Source: Candidatus Abyssobacteria bacterium SURF_5 (GTDB taxonomy: Bacteria > Abyssobacteria > SURF-5). Taken from it: a DNA stretch of 64,000 nt. The stretch is taken from positions 13,265 through 77,264 of the forward strand of contig QZKU01000144.1 of assembly GCA_003598085.1 (NCBI GenBank), given 5' to 3'. How positions within the stretch are numbered: the first letter of the stretch is position 1; the number at the start of each line of letters is the position of its first letter. Below are positions 34,470-42,818 of this stretch, in pieces. Below the pieces are notes generated by a model. It was not told the DNA's origin. It saw nothing but the letters and a program-made list of their open reading frames with translations, and did no database searches. Position numbers and translations under genes: made by a program.

Positions 34470-35588
34470 TCATTGATCACGTTCGCCCGAGACCTGATAT
34501 CTCCTCATGAATCCTCTATCCAGCCGTTCTTTCAGGAGAAAGGGCAGCCTGCCGTTGATCGCATAATTTTTTCTCCACAAAAGTCCCTTGCCGTCGCCGA
34601 GATTGAAAATCAACAGGTAATTATGTTGCGGCCGGAAAGCCAAAAGCTCGCGTCCTTCGAGTGCGGCCAGCAGGTTGCGGCACAGGACAGGCGCCTCGCG
34701 GACCGCATATACGCCGACCTTATCAAGCGGGCGCGGTTGAAAGTAGATGCAGTCACCGGCCCCAAACATGTTCGAGTACCGCGTGCTCTGAAGAAACCGG
34801 TTGACCATCAAGCCGCCGTCCGGCCCGGTCTCGAGTCCCGATTGCCGGAACAAGTCGGATGGTTTTATTCCTATGGCCAAAAATACGACGTCGTGCTTCA
34901 TTACTTCCCCTGTGTCCAGATGCGCCTCTTCCCGCTCGAGTCGCCGGACCAGCGGCCCCTCGCGCAGCTCGATGCCGCGCTCGGCCAAGATGCGCCTCGC
35001 GAGGCGGCGCCCCCTTGGAGGTATGCGCGGCAGAAGCATTTCGCCCGCTGCCAATACGATCTGAGCGGAGCGGCGCTCCACTCGGAAAAGCATCGCAAGA
35101 TTGCATGCAATCTCAAAGCCGGCAGGTCCGCCACCCGCGACCAGGATTCGGGGTTCTTTCTGAGGCAACTCCAGCAACCGGCGCCGAGCCTGAAAAAGGT
35201 TCTCTACCGGCTTCACGGAAAAAACATTCGGATGGGGCTCAGCAAGCGTTGTCTGAGGCACAAAGCTTCCGACATTGAAGGAAACAACATCATATTCTAC
35301 TCGAGAGCCCGATGCGCAAATGATCAGATTCCGGTTAGCATCAATCTGAACGACCGAATCAATGAGGACCGCTATCTTCCGATCCTCGGCCATCTTCTTT
35401 ACGTGAAAACGCACCTCAGGCGGCGAGTATCTTCCGGAGAGCATCCCCGGTCCCATGCCGGAATAATAGAAATAGGGCGCGGGAGTTATGAGCGTTACGC
35501 GGTGGCCCCTCGCGGCAAATTCGGCCCCGGCCTTGAGCACTGCCAGATGCGCATGACCGGCGCCGACCAGAACGAGATGTCTTGCCAT
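34470..35588 (-). CDS. NDH-2/SQR-like FAD oxidoreductase resembling the SelD-associated family
   Basis: 372 residues. The FAD motif HLVLVGAGHAHLAVL (4-18), the segment VTLITPAPYFYYSGMGPGMLSGRYSPPEVRFHV, the NAD motif ILVAGGGPAGFEIA (about 148) and MFGAGDCIYF (about 290) place it among pyridine nucleotide-disulfide oxidoreductases. The GHAH start and the YSGM-PG segment are most like the family that is fused to, or encoded beside, selenophosphate synthetase SelD (TIGR03169 as I recall). No SelD is adjacent. It could also be a plain quinone-linked NADH dehydrogenase. The C-terminus (NYAINGRLPFLLKERLDRGFM) has an amphipathic membrane-binding look. Confidence 0.7.
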   Translation of the reverse strand: MARHLVLVGAGHAHLAVLKAGAEFAARGHRVTLITPAPYFYYSGMGPGMLSGRYSPPEVRFHVKKMAEDRKIAVLIDSVVQIDANRNLIICASGSRVEYDVVSFNVGSFVPQTTLAEPHPNVFSVKPVENLFQARRRLLELPQKEPRILVAGGGPAGFEIACNLAMLFRVERRSAQIVLAAGEMLLPRIPPRGRRLARRILAERGIELREGPLVRRLEREEAHLDTGEVMKHDVVFLAIGIKPSDLFRQSGLETGPDGGLMVNRFLQSTRYSNMFGAGDCIYFQPRPLDKVGVYAVREAPVLCRNLLAALEGRELLAFRPQHNYLLIFNLGDGKGLLWRKNYAINGRLPFLLKERLDRGFMRRYQVSGERDQ

Positions 35589-35622
35589 GGTGGAGGAAAG
35601 TCTGCTTGGAAGAATTGCGCGT

Positions 35623-36591
35623 CTAATGCGCGGCGGCCTGCTCTTGCCTGCTTAACGGTGCGACACCGAGCATGCCCGCTGCTTTCATCTTTCTGTAATA
35701 GCGACGCCCATGGAGATTTTGATAGAACCAGGCAAAGCGGATTTGCAGCGGCAGATCCGGAATCCAGAAGCGATCGGGGATTTCCTCGGTCGCTGACACT
35801 TTGCCCGGCTGGATCTCGGCAGTGATTACCCCTTCGCCCTCCTCGCGAGTGCGGCGAGCCAGAACATTGCCGGTCGCATCCACTATCTGGGTCTCTCCGA
35901 GGTACATCGAATCATATTTCAGTGGAAGATATGGAGTATCCCCCACAAAATCGCCCGCGTGTGAGGCGTGAACAACCGGCGCGCCGACCATCCGGGCCAT
36001 GCGTTGCGGGGTCTCGAAGAGGATGCGCCGGTTCTTCAGCGTGAGCGACTCGGGGAGCTTCTGGCCGCGCGGGAAATCCCACCAGCACGTGCCGCCGATT
36101 ATCATTTCCACCTTTCCCTTCAGCCGCCGCGCCGTTTGCGTGCGCACATACTCCCAGCACAGCGCCGCGCCGACTTTCCCGATGGGCGTGTCAAGGACGC
36201 CGTCATCATTGCCGCCGATGTAGTAGCAGTTCTCCCACATGGTCGGCATATCCTTGTCATGCGTCACGTATGAGCCGTCGGGGAACACAAGCACGAAGGT
36301 GTTGTAGTTGTCATCTCCGCGCCTGCAGATGAACGAGCCGCCGACATATGCGTGATGCCTCTGCGCCGCTTTTTTCATAAGCGCATGGGCGGGGCCTTCC
36401 AGTGGCAGCGCCGCGTTTAACAAACTCGGATGAAAACCCACGGCCGACGTGAAAAACTCAGGTAAAATCGCCCATTGCGCGCCCTTCTCAAGGGCTTCCT
36501 CCAATAAGCGTTCGGCTTTCCGCAGGTTCGCCGGCACGTCCCCGAATCTCGCGCACAACTGAATCGCGGCGACTCTTATTTTATCCGCCAT
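35623..36591 (-). CDS. nitrilase-superfamily carbon-nitrogen hydrolase
   Basis: Start at ATG 36591 with SD GGAGGAGAACC; a short upstream extension is unlikely. 322 residues. The catalytic triad is complete: Glu45 in WAILPEFFTS, Lys113 in THDKDMPTMWE, Cys145 in GAALCWEYVR. Family members hydrolyse amides or nitriles or transfer amide groups; the subgroup cannot be told from the motif. The next gene downstream is the FAD oxidoreductase (34 bp away), upstream is a methyltransferase gene on the same strand. Confidence 0.85.
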   Translation of the reverse strand: MADKIRVAAIQLCARFGDVPANLRKAERLLEEALEKGAQWAILPEFFTSAVGFHPSLLNAALPLEGPAHALMKKAAQRHHAYVGGSFICRRGDDNYNTFVLVFPDGSYVTHDKDMPTMWENCYYIGGNDDGVLDTPIGKVGAALCWEYVRTQTARRLKGKVEMIIGGTCWWDFPRGQKLPESLTLKNRRILFETPQRMARMVGAPVVHASHAGDFVGDTPYLPLKYDSMYLGETQIVDATGNVLARRTREEGEGVITAEIQPGKVSATEEIPDRFWIPDLPLQIRFAWFYQNLHGRRYYRKMKAAGMLGVAPLSRQEQAAAH

Positions 36592-36692
36592 CACGCAAGG
36601 TTCTCCTCCAACTGTGGTTACACCCATGTTTTCCAAAGCTTATACTTCGCCTGGTAAGAAAGTCAAGGTATGCAACTGATCTTCGAAAACGT

Positions 36693-37505
36693 TCAAGTCG
36701 AGGCTGATGGTTTGACGCCGAGGGCGGAACGCATTTCTTCTGCAATGAAATTCTCAGAGCGCGAAGGACCGCCCTTTCCCGGCCGGCAGATATAGGTTTC
36801 ATGAGCGGGCCGATGAAGGATCTCGAGGCCGCAGGAACGCAAAATCGCCTCCACCGCCGCCCTATTGGGCGCCCACCAGTTCGTGGGGTCGCCGTTAAGT
36901 TGAAACTCAATGAAAGCCATCTTCGGCCAGCCGGGCTGCAGCATCAGCTCTCGCTGATGAATGCCGATATCCGGCGGAGGCGTATAAACTTCTTCCTCCG
37001 GCATTGTCAGCGTCTGGAACACCAGCATCTTCTTTGTCTTCCGGGAAAGGATATCCAGCGCCAGCAGGGGGTAGCGGAGATGATAAAAAACGCCCATGAA
37101 CCACACGACGTCGAAATCCTCTTTGAGCCGCGCTATCTCGTAGACCTGCATGTATTCAAAAGAAACCTGCCTCTGAAGCTCGAATTTTTCAGCCGCCCAC
37201 TGCGCCTGCCGGAGATAGTGATGGTCGATGTCAATCCCAAGCACTGTCGCACCACGCCGTGCGAGCTGAAACGAATAGAAGCCGGCGTTGCAGCCGACAT
37301 CAAGTGCATGGCAGCCCGAGAGATCGTCTGGCAGGTACGGCGCCAGCGGCTGCCACTTATAGGCAGGAAAATCACCCAGGGGATGCTGCGGAGCCGTCTG
37401 GATGCCGCCGGGCAGGTGAAGGTTATGGAACCACGGCCCGAGCGCGGCGATCTCATGCTCGATCGGGGTGCGCGGGTTCTGGTAATATGCTTCAAGCGTG
37501 GGCAT
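36693..37505 (-). CDS. SAM-dependent methyltransferase (TIGR04290-like)
   Basis: ATG 37505 has SD AAGAAGAACG; a TTG six codons earlier is an alternative. 270 residues. The SAM-binding motif is ALDVGCNAGFYSFQLARRGATVLGID (about 65-90), with FDVVWFMGVFYHLRYPLLALD as the post-motif. The segment THETYICRPG and the N-terminal WFHNLHLPGGIQTAP match the uncharacterised Rta_06860 family (TIGR04290, from memory), which is usually found in a small conserved cluster with glycosyltransferases. It is the first gene to the left of the glycosyltransferase block here, so it probably methylates that cluster's product. Confidence 0.72.
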   Translation of the reverse strand: MPTLEAYYQNPRTPIEHEIAALGPWFHNLHLPGGIQTAPQHPLGDFPAYKWQPLAPYLPDDLSGCHALDVGCNAGFYSFQLARRGATVLGIDIDHHYLRQAQWAAEKFELQRQVSFEYMQVYEIARLKEDFDVVWFMGVFYHLRYPLLALDILSRKTKKMLVFQTLTMPEEEVYTPPPDIGIHQRELMLQPGWPKMAFIEFQLNGDPTNWWAPNRAAVEAILRSCGLEILHRPAHETYICRPGKGGPSRSENFIAEEMRSALGVKPSAST

Positions 37506-37556
37506 CGTTCTTCTTATTTCCAATGAGGTGACGTTCGTTCATGAAAAAGATGCGCC

Positions 37557-38693
37557 TCAGGGCCTTCGATCAGCCTTTCCCGATACGGCGTGCCGCTTGC
37601 CCCTTTTTGTCGCCTTCCATTGGAGCGCTTCGCGCGCGCACTGCTCGAATTCCTCCGCACGATGCATCGCGGTGTGCTGCGTCAACACCCTCATGCGCGC
37701 CCGCTCGCCCACGAGGCGGCGCTCCTCGTCGGGCAGTTTCTTGAGGAAATTAAGAGTGTCTTCCGGCTTCTGACTGAGAAGGATTTCAACGCCCGGAATG
37801 AAGAAGCTCTCGAGGCCCTCCCAATAATCGCTGATGATCGGTGTCGCGCATGCGGCGGCCTCGAACAGGCGCACGCTGGGCGAGTAGCCGGCCTTGACCA
37901 TGTCGGCGCGCGTCACGTTCAAGGTGAACCGCTGCGCGTTGTAGAAGGAGCAATGCCGATCAGGCGGGAGGTGCTCGACGCGCTCCACGTTTTTCGGCCA
38001 CCGGACCCCGGTCGGATACTGCGGGCCGGCCACAATGAAACGGCCTTTGCGCCACCGGATCGCCGGCTGCAGCATCAAACGGCTGAGAACCGGCTGGCGG
38101 TCGGAGCTATACGTCCCCATGTAACCGAGATCGTAGGAGCAGTGACCGCAGCAGGGGTAATAGGCATCCGGGTCGACGGCGCAGTACAGCGCCCGCGCCA
38201 TCGGCGAGCCATAGTCGCGTTCAAGCCTCGCAAGGATCGGCCCTCCGGTGAACGAGAAATACAGGTCGTATTGCGGTATGAGGTCCGGAGCTAGATATTC
38301 AAAATCCGCATTCTGCAGCTTGGCCATGGTCAGCGGCGTGTCAATATCATAAAAGGCCGATACTTTTTTCACCGTTTCCGTTACCCACCTTCCCACTTCG
38401 ACTCCGTCAGGGACAAACGAACCGACAACGACGATATCCGCCAGGCGCACCTCCTCGGCAAAGCGCTCCTTGAGTTCCTCGATTCCGCTATACAGTTCCG
38501 TCCGGCCATGCGGAGGGACCGGCAGATCGCGGTTGGAGGCATACCACGGCATATCCCGCTCGAGAAAAAGGATCCTGTGTCCACGCTGGGATAACGCCTT
38601 GATCAAACTGCGGTAGGTCGTCGCATGGCCGTTGCCCCAGGAGGAAGTTATGGTAAGACCGATAAAGACGATATCCAGTTGCTGTCCTCGCAT
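37557..38693 (-). CDS. CgeB-like glycosyltransferase
   Basis: Start at ATG 38693 with SD GGAGGAATCC. 378 residues. It starts LDIVFIGLTITSSWGNGHATTYRSLIKAL, a GT-B N-terminal Rossmann motif. RALYCAVDPDAYYP, CSYDLGYMGTYSSDRQP, and FTLNVTRADMVKAGYSPSVRLFEAAACATPIISDYWEGLESFF are the CgeB/glycos_transf_1 donor-binding signature, ending with LTQHTAMHRAEEFEQ. It is the second-to-last gene of the block and lies 16 bp after the next CgeB-like gene. About 35-40% similar by eye to its neighbour, suggesting duplication. Donor and acceptor unknown. Confidence 0.8.
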   Translation of the reverse strand: MRGQQLDIVFIGLTITSSWGNGHATTYRSLIKALSQRGHRILFLERDMPWYASNRDLPVPPHGRTELYSGIEELKERFAEEVRLADIVVVGSFVPDGVEVGRWVTETVKKVSAFYDIDTPLTMAKLQNADFEYLAPDLIPQYDLYFSFTGGPILARLERDYGSPMARALYCAVDPDAYYPCCGHCSYDLGYMGTYSSDRQPVLSRLMLQPAIRWRKGRFIVAGPQYPTGVRWPKNVERVEHLPPDRHCSFYNAQRFTLNVTRADMVKAGYSPSVRLFEAAACATPIISDYWEGLESFFIPGVEILLSQKPEDTLNFLKKLPDEERRLVGERARMRVLTQHTAMHRAEEFEQCAREALQWKATKRGKRHAVSGKADRRP

Positions 38694-38709
38694 CAGGGAT
38701 TCCTCCAGG

Positions 38710-39795
38710 CTACAGCACATTTTGCAAGATGGACTCCACCTGTTCGCTCCGCCGCGCGTATGTATGCTCGCTCAGCACTCGCTCGAGCGCCGAACGTCCA
38801 ATCCCGCGTGCGCGGTCCGGCGAGACTGTTGCAAGATGCTCAACGACATCGGCCCCCCTTTCGGCCAGCAGGCACTCCTTGTTCGGTTCAAGGAACAATT
38901 CGATTCCCTCCCACGCATCCGTCACGAGACAAGCGCCTGCGCCCGCCGCCTCGAATACGCGCGTCGGTGGGGAATAGCCGTAGTTGGCCATACTCTCTCT
39001 GTTAATGTTGAGGATCATACGCGGAGTGCAATTGAACGCGTTATGATCGCGCGTGTACACGTGCCCGAGATACTTTACATTTGGGAGATCCGGCACGTCA
39101 TGGTCCCATCCGTTTCCGCCGAGCAGGAAAAGTTCCTTCGGGACCCCGCGAGCCGGAGCGAAAAAGAACTCGAAGACACGTTGCTCGCGATCAGGCAGCC
39201 GATTGCCCAGAAACCCGACGGCCGCCCTGAACCGGTCATCGGGCGGAACGGGATGATGCGTTGTCGGATCGAGCGCGTTATACACGGGCACGCACATGCG
39301 CGCCCCGAGAGCGGTATACCCGCTCACAACCGGATCACCGCCGCCATACGTGAGCACAAGATCGTAAAGCGGAATGAGCGGGCGGAAAGGATCGGCCGGA
39401 TTCGACCGAATTCTCTCCAGCGTTGCCGGCGCATCGACGTCCCAATAGACTACGAGGTTGTTCGGCCGCTTGAACTGCAGGACAGCCTCTTCGAGCACGT
39501 CGTCGAACCTGCCGACGCCGCTCGCCTTTACAACGATGTCCGCATCGCGCACCCCGGACAGCGCGACCAGCACATCCCCCTCATTTTCCGCGCGATAAAC
39601 GACGCTGCGCGCATACGGCGGCTCCGGAATATCTCGGTGCTTTTGTCTCTCGTAAATGTCGGGCTCGTAGAACGTGATGCGATGCCCGCGCTCGTGCAGA
39701 TTCCTGATGATGCCGCGGTAATACGTTGCGGCTCCATTCCAATAGGCGGACACCAAGCTCGAACCAAAGAAGGCAATCGAGTATGTTCTCTTCAT
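38710..39795 (-). CDS. CgeB-like glycosyltransferase
   Basis: 361 residues. N-terminal IAFFGSSLVSAYWNGAATYYRGIIRNLHERGHRITFYEPD, then TLGARMCVPVYNALDPTTHHP and the CgeB-type C-terminal signature MILNINRESMANYGYSPPTRVFEAAGAGACLVTDAWEGIELFL, ending VLSEHTYARRSEQVESIL. SD AAAGGAGGG. The start overlaps the preceding glycosyltransferase stop (ATGA at 39795-39792). It is a paralogue of the genes on both sides. The product is probably a surface glycan or glycosylated metabolite. Confidence 0.8.
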   Translation of the reverse strand: MKRTYSIAFFGSSLVSAYWNGAATYYRGIIRNLHERGHRITFYEPDIYERQKHRDIPEPPYARSVVYRAENEGDVLVALSGVRDADIVVKASGVGRFDDVLEEAVLQFKRPNNLVVYWDVDAPATLERIRSNPADPFRPLIPLYDLVLTYGGGDPVVSGYTALGARMCVPVYNALDPTTHHPVPPDDRFRAAVGFLGNRLPDREQRVFEFFFAPARGVPKELFLLGGNGWDHDVPDLPNVKYLGHVYTRDHNAFNCTPRMILNINRESMANYGYSPPTRVFEAAGAGACLVTDAWEGIELFLEPNKECLLAERGADVVEHLATVSPDRARGIGRSALERVLSEHTYARRSEQVESILQNVL

Positions 39796-41099
39796 GACCC
39801 TCCTTTAAGAAGTTCTGGAAAGACGCGGCGGCGCGGCGAATGCATCCGGCGTCTCGATCTTCTCTTTGCCGTTTTCGGATAGGGTTTTTGGCTCGAACGT
39901 ATTCTCATCATCCGCCTCGGCTGCGCCTCCGCTGCTTGCGGACTGATCAATTCGATCGGAATGATCCTGCCATTCAATTTCCCATTCATGGAAACCGGCG
40001 CAAGAATCTCACTGCGCATGCCAAGCTCTGCGCATATCTGAAGCAGCTCATCCACCCGATGAATACACGTGTGGCGCTCCCATACCGTCTTCAAACCATG
40101 CTGCGCCAGCGCCTCCGCAAATTCGGGCTCATTCAGAAGCCGCCGGATATGCGCTTTCATTTCCGGTCCGCTCCCGGCCACGAGGTAATCTTCTCCGGCG
40201 GTAAACAGATGTTCGGCATCTCTCCAGGGAGAGCAGATCAAGGGAATGCCGCACGCGAGCGCCTCGAATGGCCTGATCGTGGGGATTCCCGGCAACGCCT
40301 TGACATACGGGCGCCGCGGGATGTGCGCTGTTATCTTGAACTGCGCGAAAACACGAGGGACCATGTAATTCGGCAGCCATCCTTTGTAGCGGATACCTGC
40401 GCCTCTGAGCAGCCTGACGGCGCGCCTTGGATAGCGCACTCCATATGCGTGCGCCCGCAGGCCGAGAGCTTTCACCGGTCTGAGCAGAAACTTCTGAAGC
40501 TCGGCGGTGCGCTCGCCGTCGCCCCAATTCCCGATCCATACCAGATCCCCGGTCTTCCGCTCGGCCGGCAGCGGGCGGAACACGCGCGTATCGGCAGCTT
40601 CGTGCCACGTCCAGGCGCGCCTGATCCACCTCTTCGAAAGATAAATGTTTCTGATCTTGTTCCCGAAGGCAAGCACGCCGTCATAGTGAGACAGCTCATA
40701 TTTTTTCATTGCCTTGATGTCGGTAATAGACCGATGATGGGTATCGTGGAAAAGCAGCTTGAAAGACTTCTGTTGTTTCCGGTGTCTGCCGATCTGAGAG
40801 ACCAGCTTGTGGTCGTTCCATTCATGAACGAGCACCAGATCGAGTCCATCGAGTTGCTGCTCAAGCGTCTTGAGCGTGCAGATCGTGCTGGAGAGGTTCG
40901 GATACATCATGTGGAACTCGCGAAGCGGCCCGCGCCCATGCTGCAGGATCAGGTTGCGGCGGCTCCACGATTTCCACGGCTCGAACACGCGCACCTCATG
41001 TCCCCGCGCCTGCAGCTCGGTCACAATCCCGCGGAGGAAATGCGCGTTGCCATGGTTCCAGTCCGACACAAGTGAATGATAAAAAAAGCCGATTCGCAT
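39792..41099 (-). CDS. CgeB-like glycosyltransferase
   Basis: 435 residues, longer than the two neighbours because of a basic tail of about 60 residues (ARIIPIELISPQAAEAQPRRMMRIRSS onward). Core: RIGFFYHSLVSDWNHGNAHFLRGIVTELQARGHEVRVFEP, LVHEWNDHKL, HEAADTRVFRP, VWIGNWGDGE, and IRPFEALACGIPLICSPWRDAEHLFTAGEDYLVA. It is translationally coupled to the downstream gene by ATGA. No strong SD is seen; translation may start from coupling with a leader. Function as for the other glycosyltransferases of this block. Confidence 0.78.
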   Translation of the reverse strand: MRIGFFYHSLVSDWNHGNAHFLRGIVTELQARGHEVRVFEPWKSWSRRNLILQHGRGPLREFHMMYPNLSSTICTLKTLEQQLDGLDLVLVHEWNDHKLVSQIGRHRKQQKSFKLLFHDTHHRSITDIKAMKKYELSHYDGVLAFGNKIRNIYLSKRWIRRAWTWHEAADTRVFRPLPAERKTGDLVWIGNWGDGERTAELQKFLLRPVKALGLRAHAYGVRYPRRAVRLLRGAGIRYKGWLPNYMVPRVFAQFKITAHIPRRPYVKALPGIPTIRPFEALACGIPLICSPWRDAEHLFTAGEDYLVAGSGPEMKAHIRRLLNEPEFAEALAQHGLKTVWERHTCIHRVDELLQICAELGMRSEILAPVSMNGKLNGRIIPIELISPQAAEAQPRRMMRIRSSQKPYPKTAKRRSRRRMHSPRRRVFPELLKGGS

Positions 41100-41127
41100 G
41101 TGGCTCTATCTGCTCCGGAAAAAGCAA

Positions 41128-42297
41128 CTACTGAAGGCGCAGTATCCGCAATCGACCCGTCGGATCAGGAGTCGATCTGGCTGAGTGATCGCGCATGAGG
41201 GGCCCCTGTTTTCCTTTTTCGCTTGCCATGCGTCGGTATAAAGACAAATATTCCCGTGCCATATGCTCCGGCGAGAATTGCAGCGCCCGTGCTCGCGCTC
41301 TTCGCGCGAACTTGTTTCGGAAAGGGGTATTGGACGTAAGGCAATCAAGCGCCTCCTGCAATGTCGCATCATCATCTGGTGGGACAAACAAGGCAGCCTC
41401 GTCCCACAGCTCGCGAAGGCTGGGAATATCTCCCAGAACCAGCGCACAGCCTGCAAGCGCGGCCTCGAGCACGGAAAGGCCAAACGGCTCATACCGCGCC
41501 GGCAGAGCGTAAATGGCCGCCCTCCCCATCCACCGTGCCAGTTCCCTCCCATCCAGATTGCCGAGCAGTTTCAACTTCACAAAACTCGCCGTCCCGCCAT
41601 CGGGATGCGCGGCCGGGCCGGCGGCGAAAACAGGCCACTGTATATGCTGCGCCACTCGCTCGAGAGCCGCGATATTTTTTGCCTCATCCCACAGGCGGCC
41701 GGCGGTTAACACAAATGATTCCTTTTCTGCGGGACTGTGCGCTTCCGCGTTTCTCCCATTAAAAATTCTGCCTGCGCTCTGAAAGGAGCCATAGAAATTC
41801 TCCAGGACCGCAAGCATCGAGGCGGTCGGAGCGGTAACCGCATCGGCACGACGCAGTCCTTCCGAAACGCTCTTCCGGTAGCGTTCCCAGGAGGGGGGCG
41901 GCTCGTGACCCTGCACGGCCGCAAACCAGGAGTACACGCAGGAATGTGCGACAATCAGCTTCGGCGCCTGCCACGGAAGCGCGGCATGAACATATGAATT
42001 CAAATGAATGATATCCGGCTGCACGATCGATTCGAGGCCAAGAAGCCATCTTCCCGCCATCTCGACGTCCGCCCATGGCTCCTCCATCCACTCGAGTTTA
42101 TAGCTGCTCTCGGAGATGACCAGATTCGGCACGCGCCGGATCACCGTCCGCTGCCGGGAGGAAAGCGGCGCCCCCATCGTGGCGAGCACCACCTCGACGC
42201 CATGGGCGCCGAGCGCCTCCGCCAACTCGAGTGAGTACTGCCACACGCCGCCGACCGTATCCGCCGTCATCAAAATTTTACGTATATCTTTCTTCAC
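41128..42297 (-). CDS. family 4-type glycosyltransferase
   Basis: 389 residues, GTG start. N-terminus ILMTADTVGGVWQYSLELAEALGAHGVEVVLATMG is the GT4 acceptor-domain motif. The C-terminal donor domain has VLTAGRLWDEAKNIAALERVA and the retaining GT-B signature RYEPFGLSVLEAALAGCALVLGDIPSLRELWDEAALFVPPDD with the conserved EX7E. It is the last of four consecutive glycosyltransferase genes, and the only one of clear GT4 type. It is separated from the gene upstream by 233 bp, so a separate promoter is possible there. Confidence 0.85.
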   Translation of the reverse strand: MKKDIRKILMTADTVGGVWQYSLELAEALGAHGVEVVLATMGAPLSSRQRTVIRRVPNLVISESSYKLEWMEEPWADVEMAGRWLLGLESIVQPDIIHLNSYVHAALPWQAPKLIVAHSCVYSWFAAVQGHEPPPSWERYRKSVSEGLRRADAVTAPTASMLAVLENFYGSFQSAGRIFNGRNAEAHSPAEKESFVLTAGRLWDEAKNIAALERVAQHIQWPVFAAGPAAHPDGGTASFVKLKLLGNLDGRELARWMGRAAIYALPARYEPFGLSVLEAALAGCALVLGDIPSLRELWDEAALFVPPDDDATLQEALDCLTSNTPFRNKFARRARARALQFSPEHMAREYLSLYRRMASEKGKQGPLMRDHSARSTPDPTGRLRILRLQ

Positions 42298-42530
42298 GAG
42301 TTCCGCCGGGAAAATTCAAATGACCAGATTGCCACAGTCCTGAACGTTTCGCGGCATCTTTGAACAACAGAATTTCTGAAGTGGTTTCTCAAGAAACGGT
42401 ACCATTTGATCAAGCCGCTAAACTTGAACTATGTAAAATCGCATCCCGTTCGGCAAGAGTGAATTTTCCTTTCGACGGCCTCTTCCTCCTCAATTTTCTT
42501 GGTCATAGCCAAAAACATTCTGTCCCTGCA
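42298..42530. other. intergenic gap within the glycan cluster
   Basis: 233 bp with a visibly lower GC content than its surroundings. No gene; a promoter for the glycosyltransferase genes on the minus strand could lie here, but I see no convincing -35/-10 pair. Confidence 0.4.
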
Positions 42531-42818
42531 TCACTCACTGTCGCGGCTGACGAATTTGGAGAATCTGCTTTCTTTCCCGTTGGCCGTCTCTTCCTGATAA
42601 AGGAAAGCTAATTTCGATTCCTCGAATTTCTGGAAGAAGGTTTCCCAATCGATCTCTTCCAGTTGTTCCTTTCCGCCGTAACCGGGGAAATCGATTCGCA
42701 AGATGCCCGCGCCCGTTGTATCTTTACTTTCTTTCACGGTTGCGGGACGCCCGCCCCTCTTCTCCACCCACTTCCGGATCACGTCATGATTGGTGGTTTT
42801 CCTGGATTCCCCTGCCAT
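42531..42818 (-). CDS. small conserved hypothetical protein
   Basis: 95 residues. The pattern NHDVIRKWVEKRGGRPATVK, GILRIDFPGYGGKEQLEEIDWETFFQKFEESKLAFLYQEE and ESRFSKFVSR is a recurrent small soluble protein of many bacteria without assigned function. It is strongly charged, with no membrane segment or cysteine. The start overlaps the end of the Gfo/Idh gene by 40 bp, so it belongs to that operon. Confidence 0.7.
   Translation of the reverse strand: MAGESRKTTNHDVIRKWVEKRGGRPATVKESKDTTGAGILRIDFPGYGGKEQLEEIDWETFFQKFEESKLAFLYQEETANGKESRFSKFVSRDSE

Noticed and set aside
34473-35825. 450-codon plus-strand frame
   Set aside because: Antisense of the FAD oxidoreductase, no motif.
39840-41075. Long plus-strand open frame (411 codons)
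   Set aside because: Shadow of the CgeB-like glycosyltransferase on the other strand.
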